Below, piece by piece: positions 1 to 5,927 of a stretch of 64,000 nucleotides of DNA. Every line of letters begins with the position of its first letter. The first letter of the stretch is position 1. Below the pieces are notes generated by a model that had not been told where the DNA came from, ran no database searches, and saw nothing but the letters and a program-made list of their open reading frames with translations. The position numbers and the translations under genes were made by a program. Origin of the DNA: Sphingomonas sp. LM7 (GTDB lineage: Bacteria > Pseudomonadota > Alphaproteobacteria > Sphingomonadales > Sphingomonadaceae); NCBI RefSeq assembly GCF_002002925.1, contig NZ_CP019511.1, positions 2,945,001 through 3,009,000 of the forward strand, read 5' to 3'.

Positions 1-146
1 ATGATCTGCACGTCAGGGCGCCCACGAACCGCCAGTCCGCTTGCGGCCCACAACCGGCCCGCCCGCTTTGATCATTAGCTGCCTGACAGCTAGCACCCAA
101 TCTCTGGCCATTCCCGGCCCGAACCAGTTCGGTGGCGGGGCCAAAT

Positions 147-1739
147 CTATGCCAGGGCTGCCCAATCCAGCCCGAACCGCGCAAGATACTTGCGTAGCCG
201 ATCGGCATCGTTCGCGGACGTCCGCCGCGCGCGCGAAGCCGCGAAGAGCGCGCGGCCGGCTTCTGAAAGCGAGCGGCTTCTCCGACAGATTCGAATGGTC
301 TCCGCGAGCTGTACGCGGTCAAAGGGATCGATTTCGGCAAGAGCCTCGGGCGTCAGAATTCCGGTCAGCAGACTGGCGCCGTCGTCGCGCTGCCCGGACC
401 ATAAACGCTTCAGGCGTCCGATCTCAGCCTCAACACAGTCCATATCGATCCGGCCCTTTGGGCTGAGTGTCGCCATGCGCGTGACGCTTGCCGCGAGATC
501 GCGGAAATTGCCCGGCCAATTCGCATCTGCGCTTGTCGCAAAGGCGAGATAGCGCTGGCGCGCCTCCTTGTTAAAGCTGGCGCGATCACCCTCGCGTTCG
601 GCGAAGCGATCAAGCTCGTAATCGAGATTGGGCTCGATATCCTCGCGCCGTTCGGCGAGCCCGGGCAGACGGAAGGTCCAGAGATTGAGCCGCGCGTAGA
701 GATCGTCGCGAAACTGGCCGGCAGCCACCGCCTCGCCAAGGTCGCGGTTGGTGCCCGCGATGAGCTGGAACTCTGACCCCGCCTCCTTGTCTGAACCCAC
801 CGGCAGGAAGCGCTTGTCCTCGATCGCGCGCAGGATCATCGCTTGCTCGTCCAGGCCCAATTCCGCGATCTCATCGAGAAACAACATCCCCTTGTCGGCG
901 GCGCGCAACAGTCCGGGGCGGTCAGCGATCGCCCCGGTGAATGCGCCTTTGCGATGGCCGAAAAGCGCAGACATCGCGCCATCACCTTTCAGCGTCGCAC
1001 AATTCACCTCGACGAAGGGGCCTGCGATCTGGTGTTTGAGGCGTTTAAGCTCGTAGATGCGACGGGCGAGCTGGCTCTTGCCCGCCCCGGTGGGGCCCAT
1101 CAACAGGATCGGCGCCTTCGAGCGTAGCGCGACCCGCTCGATCTCATCGATCATGCGATTGAAAGTCAGGCTCTGCGTCTCGATGCCGGACTTCAGGAAT
1201 GACGTGCTCTCCTGCGCAGCCACGGCGAAGCGCGTGGAGATACTGTCGTAGCGGGAGAGATCGAGATCGATCGCCGTCCAGCGCCCCGGCGCCCCTCCAT
1301 CCTCAGCGCGCTTGGCCGGTTGGGTCTGAAGCAACCGTCCGGGCAAGTAGCGCGCCTCGGTCAGCAGGAAGAGGCAGATCTGCGCCACGTGCGTGCCGGT
1401 CGTGATGTGGACCAGATACTCCTCGGCATCGGGATCGAATGGCTCGGCTCGCGCGAAATCGAGCAGCTTCCCGTACACTTCCTCGAAATCCCACGGATCG
1501 CTGAAGTCGAGACGGCGCAGGTCCACGCGCGTCTCGGGTGATACCGACTGGATATCCTCGGCGACATATTCGGCGAGGCGGCTGTGTGGCGCTCCATGCA
1601 GCAGGATGAAGCGATCGACGCGCAGATCCTCGTGCATGGTGAGGGCGACCGAGGGGCGCCACTTGTTCCAGCGCGATGGGCCAAATTTGCTGGCATCGAG
1701 CGTCGAACCCAGGAACCCAATGACTATGAGGGGCTTCAT
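147..1739 (-). CDS. rtcR: RtcR: sigma-54 activator of the RNA-repair operon
   Basis: Transcription activator of the RNA-repair genes. RtcR proteins sense RNA-damage products through an N-terminal CARF-type domain and then drive sigma-54 polymerase. The 530-aa protein shows a Rossmann-like N-terminal half (about 1-180, opening MKPLIVIGFLGS), then an AAA+ domain with Walker A GPTGAGKS (215-222), the sigma-54-contact motif GAFTGA (265-270) and Walker B MLFLDE (285-290). A short C-terminal region (about 460-530) probably carries the helix-turn-helix. Length and domain order match the family (E. coli RtcR is about 530 aa). It is divergent from the rsr/rtcB/rtcA operon, whose sigma-54 promoter lies about 150 bp upstream of its start. 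Bases 1-146, downstream of its stop, show no gene. Confidence 0.95.
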   Translation of the reverse strand: MKPLIVIGFLGSTLDASKFGPSRWNKWRPSVALTMHEDLRVDRFILLHGAPHSRLAEYVAEDIQSVSPETRVDLRRLDFSDPWDFEEVYGKLLDFARAEPFDPDAEEYLVHITTGTHVAQICLFLLTEARYLPGRLLQTQPAKRAEDGGAPGRWTAIDLDLSRYDSISTRFAVAAQESTSFLKSGIETQSLTFNRMIDEIERVALRSKAPILLMGPTGAGKSQLARRIYELKRLKHQIAGPFVEVNCATLKGDGAMSALFGHRKGAFTGAIADRPGLLRAADKGMLFLDEIAELGLDEQAMILRAIEDKRFLPVGSDKEAGSEFQLIAGTNRDLGEAVAAGQFRDDLYARLNLWTFRLPGLAERREDIEPNLDYELDRFAEREGDRASFNKEARQRYLAFATSADANWPGNFRDLAASVTRMATLSPKGRIDMDCVEAEIGRLKRLWSGQRDDGASLLTGILTPEALAEIDPFDRVQLAETIRICRRSRSLSEAGRALFAASRARRTSANDADRLRKYLARFGLDWAALA

Positions 1740-1741
1740 AG

Positions 1742-1844
1742 TTATCCGATAGGATAAAATCCGATATCACGCGATAGCAAAGTTGCACATTATCATCTGA
1801 GATCGGTACCGCAGCGCTAGCGCAAATTCAGATAAACCTCTGAA
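1742..1844. promoter_or_regulatory. Inverted repeats in the rtcR/rsr divergent region (candidate RtcR enhancer sites)
   Basis: Three palindromes sit between the rtcR start and the sigma-54 promoter: TTATCC/GGATAA (1742-1747 and 1752-1757), a perfect 10-bp palindrome GCGCTAGCGC (1814-1823), and TTCAGA/TCTGAA (1827-1832 and 1839-1844). They lie about 45-150 bp upstream of the -24 element, where enhancer-binding proteins normally bind. The palindromes are seen; assignment to RtcR is inferred from position only. Confidence 0.45.
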
Positions 1845-1887
1845 TCATCAATCGCTTATGCGAATCTCTCCCTACGCATTTCGAAAC

Positions 1888-1903
1888 TGGCACACACACT
1901 GCA
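1888..1903 (+). promoter_or_regulatory. Sigma-54 (-24/-12) promoter of the RNA-repair operon
   Basis: The sequence TGGCAC-N5-cTGCA matches the sigma-54 consensus TGGCAC-N5-TTGCA with exact GG-to-GC spacing. It points toward rsr and away from rtcR. Transcription should start near 1914, leaving a leader of about 180 nt before the rsr start codon. An RtcR gene beside it strongly supports function. Confidence 0.85.
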
Positions 1904-1959
1904 ATCATTATCGGCGTCGGACGGGAGCTGTCGAACCTCTCAACCGGCGGCGGGAGTGC

Positions 1960-1987
1960 GGGGCGGCCGGAATGGGCTGGCCGCCCC
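1960..1987 (+). other. Strong hairpin in the rsr leader
   Basis: Perfect 9-bp GC-rich stem (GGGGCGGCC at 1960-1968, GGCCGCCCC at 1979-1987) with a 10-nt loop, 12 nt before the tRNA-like element. No U-tract follows, so it does not look like a terminator. It could shield the 5' end of the leader or act as a processing spacer; this is inference. Confidence 0.5.
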
Positions 1988-1999
1988 CAAAGGGTTTCA

Positions 2000-2078
2000 C
2001 AGGGCGTAGCTCAGGCCGCGCAGAGCACCGGCCTTGGGAGCCGGGGGGTCGCAGGTTCAAAACCTGCCGCCCTGACCA
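2000..2078 (+). tRNA. tRNA-Pro(UGG)-like element in the rsr leader
   Basis: A cloverleaf can be drawn: 7-bp acceptor CAGGGCG/CGCCCTG, D-stem GCTC/GAGC, anticodon stem CCGGC/GCCGG around loop CTTGGGA (anticodon TGG, proline), T-stem GCAGG/CCTGC with loop TTCAAAA, discriminator A and an encoded CCA at 2076-2078. Two features are irregular: the D-loop (AGGCCGCGCA) lacks a normally placed GG, and the variable loop is 6 nt rather than 5. It lies inside the leader made from the sigma-54 promoter, ending 19 nt before the rsr start. It is either a real tRNA-Pro gene or a tRNA mimic belonging to the RNA-repair system; the irregular D-loop and location favour a mimic or a specialised tRNA. Confidence 0.7.
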
Positions 2079-2097
2079 GTTTGAAGGGAGTTGGACA

Positions 2098-3648
2098 ATG
2101 GCCAACAAGGGACTTTTCGCTTCGGCGATCGCAAGACTGATGCCGGCGGCGGACACGCGGAACCGGGAAGGCGCACCCGCCTATGCCTATGGGCCCGAGC
2201 ACCAGCTCGCGCAGCTCGCCGCGACCGGTACGCTTGCGGACAATTTCTACGGCAGCGCCGAGACGCAGTTGAGCGACGTTCTGACTGCGGCGCAGGCCTG
2301 TGATCCGTATTTCGTGGCGCAGGCGGCGGTCTATGCGCGCCAGTCAGGCGCGATGAAGGACATGCCGGCCTTGCTGGCGGCCTATCTGACGGTTGCAGAC
2401 CCCGACCTTTCGGTCGCGGTGTTCAACCGCGTGATCGACAATGGCCGCATGCTGCGCAACTTCGTGCAGATCATGCGCTCGGGTCAGGTCGGGCGCAGCT
2501 CGCTCGGCTCCCGGCCGAAGCGGCTGGTCCAGCGCTGGCTGGAACAGGCATCGATGCCGCAGCTGATGGCTGCGGCGACGGGCAAGGATCCGAGCCTCGC
2601 GGATATCGTCCGCATGGTGCACCCCAAGCCCGCCGATGCGTCAAGGCGCGCATTCTATGGTTGGCTGATCGGGCGTCCCTATGACGTCGCCGCGCTGCCC
2701 GCCGAGATCGCCGCATTCGAGGCGTGGAAGGCCGACGGATCGCTGCCATTGCCGGCAGTGCCCTTCGAGTGGCTCACCGCCTTTCCGCTTACCGCGGAGA
2801 ACTGGGCGGAACTGGCCACGCGGATCGGTTGGCAGGCATTGCGGATGAACCTCAACACCCTTGCGCGCAACGGCGCGTTCGGTGTGGCGGGGGTCACCGA
2901 TGCGGTTGCCGCGCGGCTCGCCGACGCGGGCGCGCTCCAGAAGGTCAAGCCTATGCCCTATCAGCTGATGGTGGCTTTGGGGCAGGCCGGCGAGGGCGTA
3001 CCGCTCAAGGTGCAGGCGGCACTGGAGGACGCGCTCGAGCAGTCGCTCGTTCGTGTGCCGGCGGTGCCGGGCCGCGTGGTATTCTGCCCGGACGTGTCGG
3101 GGTCGATGGGTTCGCCGGCGACGGGCACCCGCAAGGGTGCATCGTCGAAGGTACGGTGCATCGATGTCGCGGCTTTGGTCGCGGCGGCGATGTTGCGGTC
3201 CAACCGTGATGCCCGCGTCCTGCCGTTCGAACAGACGGTGGTGAAGCTGAAGCTCGATCGTAATGCCCGCGTCGCCGTCAATGCGGCGAAGCTGGCGGCG
3301 GTCGGCGGAGGCGGTACCAACGTGTCGGCGCCGCTCGCCCTGCTCAATGCGGAGCGGGCGCAGGTCGACCTGGTCGTGATCGTCTCGGACAACGAATCCT
3401 GGGTGGACGCCACCCGGTACGGCGCGACCGCGACGATGCGTGAGTGGGAGCGGCTGAAGAGCCGCAACCCAGGGGCCAGGCTCGTGTGCGTTGACATCCA
3501 GCCCTACGGCACCAGCCAGGCGCCGCAGGGTCGGGCGGACATATTGAATGTCGGAGGCTTCTCCGACGCGGTGTTCGACACCATCGCGCGCTTCGTCTCC
3601 GGCGAGACGCGCGACTGGGTGAGCATCGTCAAGCAGACGGAGGTCTAA
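2098..3648 (+). CDS. rsr: Ro60-like TROVE/vWA protein (Rsr)
   Basis: Bacterial ortholog of the Ro60 autoantigen, a ring-shaped RNA-binding protein that holds Y RNAs and misfolded RNAs and can pass RNA to nucleases such as PNPase. The 516-aa protein has an alpha-helical TROVE domain (about 25-320) and a von Willebrand A domain (about 325-510) with MIDAS motif DVSGS (332-336), the GGGGTN loop near 403-408 and an acidic VSDNES near 429-434. The ATG at 2098 was chosen because GAAGGGAG (2083-2090) lies at proper spacing and the TROVE homology begins soon after; the frame is open upstream, but that stretch is tRNA-like RNA. It is first in the sigma-54 operon, and the Y-RNA-like array begins 6 nt after its stop codon, as expected for protein and RNA partners. 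Confidence 0.95.
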   Translation: MANKGLFASAIARLMPAADTRNREGAPAYAYGPEHQLAQLAATGTLADNFYGSAETQLSDVLTAAQACDPYFVAQAAVYARQSGAMKDMPALLAAYLTVADPDLSVAVFNRVIDNGRMLRNFVQIMRSGQVGRSSLGSRPKRLVQRWLEQASMPQLMAAATGKDPSLADIVRMVHPKPADASRRAFYGWLIGRPYDVAALPAEIAAFEAWKADGSLPLPAVPFEWLTAFPLTAENWAELATRIGWQALRMNLNTLARNGAFGVAGVTDAVAARLADAGALQKVKPMPYQLMVALGQAGEGVPLKVQAALEDALEQSLVRVPAVPGRVVFCPDVSGSMGSPATGTRKGASSKVRCIDVAALVAAAMLRSNRDARVLPFEQTVVKLKLDRNARVAVNAAKLAAVGGGGTNVSAPLALLNAERAQVDLVVIVSDNESWVDATRYGATATMREWERLKSRNPGARLVCVDIQPYGTSQAPQGRADILNVGGFSDAVFDTIARFVSGETRDWVSIVKQTEV

Positions 3649-3654
3649 CGAACA

Positions 3655-3818
3655 GGGCCGTGGCGAATGCCGGCGGGATTACATTGCTCCAAGGGGAAAC
3701 CCGAAAGTCCAGCGCAGAGCACCCGGAAAGCAGCAATGCCGGAGGGGAGATGGGGTTCGAATCCCCCCGTTGCAGCGGTAGCTCAAGGACGTTCTCGTCA
3801 CTCTTGTCGCCACGGCCC
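3655..3818 (+). ncRNA. Y-RNA-like module 1 with tRNA mimic
   Basis: First of four tandem modules. A perfect 12-bp closing stem (GGGCCGTGGCGA 3655-3666, TCGCCACGGCCC 3807-3818) is followed by the shared GGCGAATGCC (from 3662) and GGATTACA; the 3' strand carries CTCTTGTCGCC. A second helix pairs GGCGGGA with TTCTCGTC. Inside are a GNRA hairpin (3693-3702), GAGC (3717-3720), a CCGG/CCGG arm, a T-arm-like loop TTCGAAT (3756-3762) with 4-bp GC stem, a short hairpin CCGT-TGCA-GCGG and then TAGCTC (3779-3784). Read in order this is a tRNA opened in its D-loop, with GAGC pairing to GCTC. An alternative pairing CATTGC (3682-3687) with GCAATG (3733-3738) competes. The stem resembles the Ro-binding helix of Y RNAs; Ro binding is inferred. 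Confidence 0.75.
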
Positions 3819-3829
3819 GACACGAACAT

Positions 3830-3974
3830 CACGGCGAATGCCGGAACGGACTACATTGGTAATGCGGCTGTCGCGGGTTCGAATCCCGCCGGGTCTTCGA
3901 TGCGTTCGGGCCCGTAGCTCAGTCTGGTAGAGCACCGGCCCTTCGGGGCGTCCGTTTCATCTCTCGTCGCCGTG
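3830..3974 (+). ncRNA. Y-RNA-like module 2 with permuted tRNA mimic
   Basis: Clearest module. Closing stem CACGGCGA (3830-3837) with TCGCCGTG (3967-3974); shared GGCGAATGCC and GGACTACA; inner 9-bp helix 3843-3851 with 3950-3958. The head is a tRNA in permuted order: T-arm GCGGG/CCCGC with loop TTCGAAT (3873-3889), acceptor 3' strand CGGGTCT (3890-3896), an 11-nt connector, acceptor 5' strand GGGCCCG (3908-3914, 7 bp with two G-U), TA, then a canonical D-arm GCTC-AGTCTGGTA-GAGC (3917-3933). The Ro-type stem takes the place of the anticodon arm, next to a UUCG hairpin (3938-3949). Bacterial YrlA RNAs are known to carry tRNA-like domains. No CCA end can form because the acceptor is closed. Confidence 0.85.
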
Positions 3975-3983
3975 CCCACTTTC

Positions 3984-4059
3984 TCCGGCGGATGCCGCGT
4001 TGGACTACACCTTTTCAGTGTCCCTTCGGGGAACGTCCATCGCATCCCTCGCCGCCGGA
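3984..4059 (+). ncRNA. Y-RNA-like module 3, minimal form without tRNA head
   Basis: Shortest module at 76 nt. Closing stem TCCGGCGG (3984-3991) with CCGCCGGA (4052-4059); variant of the shared 5' motif (GGCGGATGCC) and GGACTACA; inner helix GCGTTGGAC with GTCCATCGC (8 of 9 pairs). Instead of a tRNA domain it has only a small CCC-UUCG-GGG hairpin. It keeps the presumed Ro-binding stem, so it resembles a stripped-down Y RNA. Assignment rests on repetition of the same stem architecture in tandem. Confidence 0.7.
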
Positions 4060-4069
4060 ACCCATTCAA

Positions 4070-4174
4070 GCTGGCGAATGCCGGCGGGACTACACGGTAA
4101 AGGCCGAAAGGCCGAGGCGGTTCGACCCCGCCCCCGGGCTCGCCCGGGATGTCTCGCCAATTGTCGTCGCCGGC
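4070..4174 (+). ncRNA. Y-RNA-like module 4 with T-arm and capped acceptor-like stem
   Basis: Closing stem GCTGGCGA (4070-4077) with TCGCCGGC (4167-4174), shared GGCGAATGCC and GGACTACA, and an 8-bp inner helix GGCGGGAC (4083-4090) with GTCTCGCC (4151-4158). The head holds a GGCC-GAAA-GGCC hairpin (4102-4113), a T-arm-like hairpin GGCGG-TTCGACC-CCGCC (4116-4132) and, directly abutting, CCCGGG-CTCG-CCCGGG (4133-4148). The last two would stack like the acceptor/T half of a tRNA. No D-arm is present. The rtcB ribosome-binding site begins 17 nt later. Confidence 0.75.
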
Positions 4175-4202
4175 ACCATGATCGCGTTTGAAGGAGGTCG
4201 AG

Positions 4203-5429
4203 ATGACCGAGGCTTTGTATGATTTCCAGCATGTCGAAGGTGGCGTGCCGATCAAGATGTGGACCCGCGGTGTGCCGGTCGAGGACGGCGCACGCGCCCA
4301 GCTTGCACGTGCGGCGCAGATGCCGTTCGTGTTCAAGCATGTCGCCGCGATGCCCGATGTTCATATCGGCATCGGCGCGACCGTGGGCTCGGTGATCCCG
4401 ACCAAGGGTGCTGTGATCCCGGCGGCGGTAGGTGTCGACATCGGCTGCGGCATGATGGCGGCACGCACCTCGCTGGTGGCAAGCGACCTGCCCGACAATC
4501 TCGAGGGCATCCGCTCCGCGATCGAGCAGGCAGTGCCGCACGGTCGTGACGTCGGCCGCGGCAAGCGCGACAAGGGCTCGTGGGGCGATCCGCCCGCGGC
4601 GATTGTCGAGGCTTGGGCAACGCTTGCGCTGCGCTTCGACCGGATTGTCGAAAAGTACCCGAAGCTCAAGAACACCAACAATCTGGTGCACCTGGGCACG
4701 CTCGGCACCGGCAACCACTTCATCGAGCTGTGCCTTGATCAGGACCAGCGCGTGTGGGTGATGCTCCATTCGGGTTCGCGCGGCATTGGCAACGCGATCG
4801 GCAGCTACTTCATCGAGCTGGCGAAGCAGGACATGCGCAAGTGGCACATCAACCTGCCCGACGAGAACCTCGCCTATTTCCCGGAGGGGACCGATCATTT
4901 CGACGACTATGTCGAGGCGGTCGGCTGGGCGCAGGACTTCGCGGCACTGAATCGGCGGATGATGATGACCAATGTCATCCGCGCACTGCGGGGGCAGATT
5001 GCCAAGCCGTTCGACGCGGAGCTTGAGGCAGTCAATTGCCACCACAACTACGTCCAGCGCGAAAATCACTTCGGTGAGAATGTGCTGGTCACCCGCAAGG
5101 GCGCGGTTCGCGCGGCGAAGGGCGTGCTGGGCATCATTCCCGGCTCAATGGGCGCCAAGTCGTTCATCGTTCGGGGGCTCGGCAACCCCGAATCGTTCGA
5201 CAGCTGCAGCCATGGCGCGGGACGCGTGATGTCCCGAACCGCAGCCAAGAAGCTGGTGACGCTCGACGAGCACATCCGCGACACTGCGGGTGTCGAATGC
5301 CGCAAGGACGAAGGCGTGATTGATGAGACGCCGAAGGCGTACAAGCCGATCGAGGCCGTGATGGCGGCGCAGGCCGACCTGGTCGAGATCGTCCATACGC
5401 TCAAGCAGGTGGTGTGCGTGAAGGGCTAA
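4203..5429 (+). CDS. rtcB: RtcB RNA ligase (3'-phosphate/2',3'-cyclic phosphate with 5'-OH)
   Basis: GTP- and Mn-dependent ligase that hydrolyses 2',3'-cyclic phosphates, guanylylates the 3'-phosphate and joins it to 5'-OH RNA, repairing cleaved tRNA and other RNAs. At 408 aa it equals E. coli RtcB in length. The guanylate-accepting histidine lies in SHGAGR (His337); metal ligands are expected in DIGCGM (Cys82), GTGNHF (His172) and LHSGSRG (His189). AAGGAGG (4191-4197), 5 nt before ATG 4203, sets the start; an in-frame TTG at 4188 is rejected. It follows the Y-RNA-like array in the RtcR operon. Confidence 0.96.
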   Translation: MTEALYDFQHVEGGVPIKMWTRGVPVEDGARAQLARAAQMPFVFKHVAAMPDVHIGIGATVGSVIPTKGAVIPAAVGVDIGCGMMAARTSLVASDLPDNLEGIRSAIEQAVPHGRDVGRGKRDKGSWGDPPAAIVEAWATLALRFDRIVEKYPKLKNTNNLVHLGTLGTGNHFIELCLDQDQRVWVMLHSGSRGIGNAIGSYFIELAKQDMRKWHINLPDENLAYFPEGTDHFDDYVEAVGWAQDFAALNRRMMMTNVIRALRGQIAKPFDAELEAVNCHHNYVQRENHFGENVLVTRKGAVRAAKGVLGIIPGSMGAKSFIVRGLGNPESFDSCSHGAGRVMSRTAAKKLVTLDEHIRDTAGVECRKDEGVIDETPKAYKPIEAVMAAQADLVEIVHTLKQVVCVKG

Positions 5430-5481
5430 ATGCTCTCGTCAGCCATTGGCGCGCACCACCGATTTTCCCGAAGGGTAGAAG

Positions 5482-5925
5482 ATGACCATCGGCGTATCTG
5501 CCTGGCAGCAGGCGGGTCACCTTTATGTCTGGCGATACGCAGCGCTCGGCCGCAGCCGACGCGGTTGGCATTTCCATGCCGACCCCGCCGGCTGCGCCTC
5601 GATGGCCGAGCTGATCGACCGCATGGTCGCTGACGCGATGCCCAGCCACCGCACGGCGCAGCTCCGCCCGGTCACCTCGAAGGTTTGGGGCCTGCCCAAT
5701 TTCGGCCCGCCAAAGGGCGATCGGTTCGAGCGCATGCGTATCGAATATCGGCATGAGCAGGAGGCACTCAGCCTCGATGCGGCCGAAGACAGACTGGTCC
5801 TCGGGTTCGGAGCTGCGCGCGCACCATCACTGCGCGCGGCCTTTACCGATCTTATGATCGGGCAAAACGACTTTGGCATCGTCCCGTCGGACGACCGGCG
5901 CGCCGATGCATGGATGTTCTGGTGA
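5482..5925 (+). CDS. Unknown 147-aa protein in the RNA-repair operon
   Basis: I do not recognise this protein. It starts at ATG 5482 behind GAAGGG, ends 2 nt before the chosen start of the nucleotidyltransferase gene (5928), and sits between rtcB and rtcA in the same direction, so it is probably co-transcribed. It has no signal peptide, membrane segment or cysteine cluster. It is rich in Trp, Arg and His early on (WRY, GWHFH) and has an alternating hydrophobic pattern suggesting an alpha/beta fold; it ends AWMFW. A phosphate- or RNA-handling accessory role is only a guess from context. Confidence 0.7.
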   Translation: MTIGVSAWQQAGHLYVWRYAALGRSRRGWHFHADPAGCASMAELIDRMVADAMPSHRTAQLRPVTSKVWGLPNFGPPKGDRFERMRIEYRHEQEALSLDAAEDRLVLGFGAARAPSLRAAFTDLMIGQNDFGIVPSDDRRADAWMFW

Positions 5926-5927
5926 AT

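Noticed and set aside
1858..2097. N-terminal extension of the Ro60 protein from 1858
   Set aside because: The extension would translate the sigma-54 promoter, leader hairpin and tRNA-like element; the ATG at 2098 has a good ribosome-binding site.
3655..4174. CRISPR-like or simple tandem repeat array
   Set aside because: The repeated parts are complementary stem strands with different inserts of 76-164 nt, not identical direct repeats with uniform spacers; no cas genes nearby.
3660..4191. Short open frames across the interval between rsr and rtcB
   Set aside because: They run through the RNA stems and T-loops and show no protein features; the conserved elements are structural.
4188..4202. 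TTG start for rtcB at 4188
   Set aside because: It lies upstream of and overlaps the AAGGAGG site; ATG 4203 is correctly spaced and gives the standard 408-aa length.
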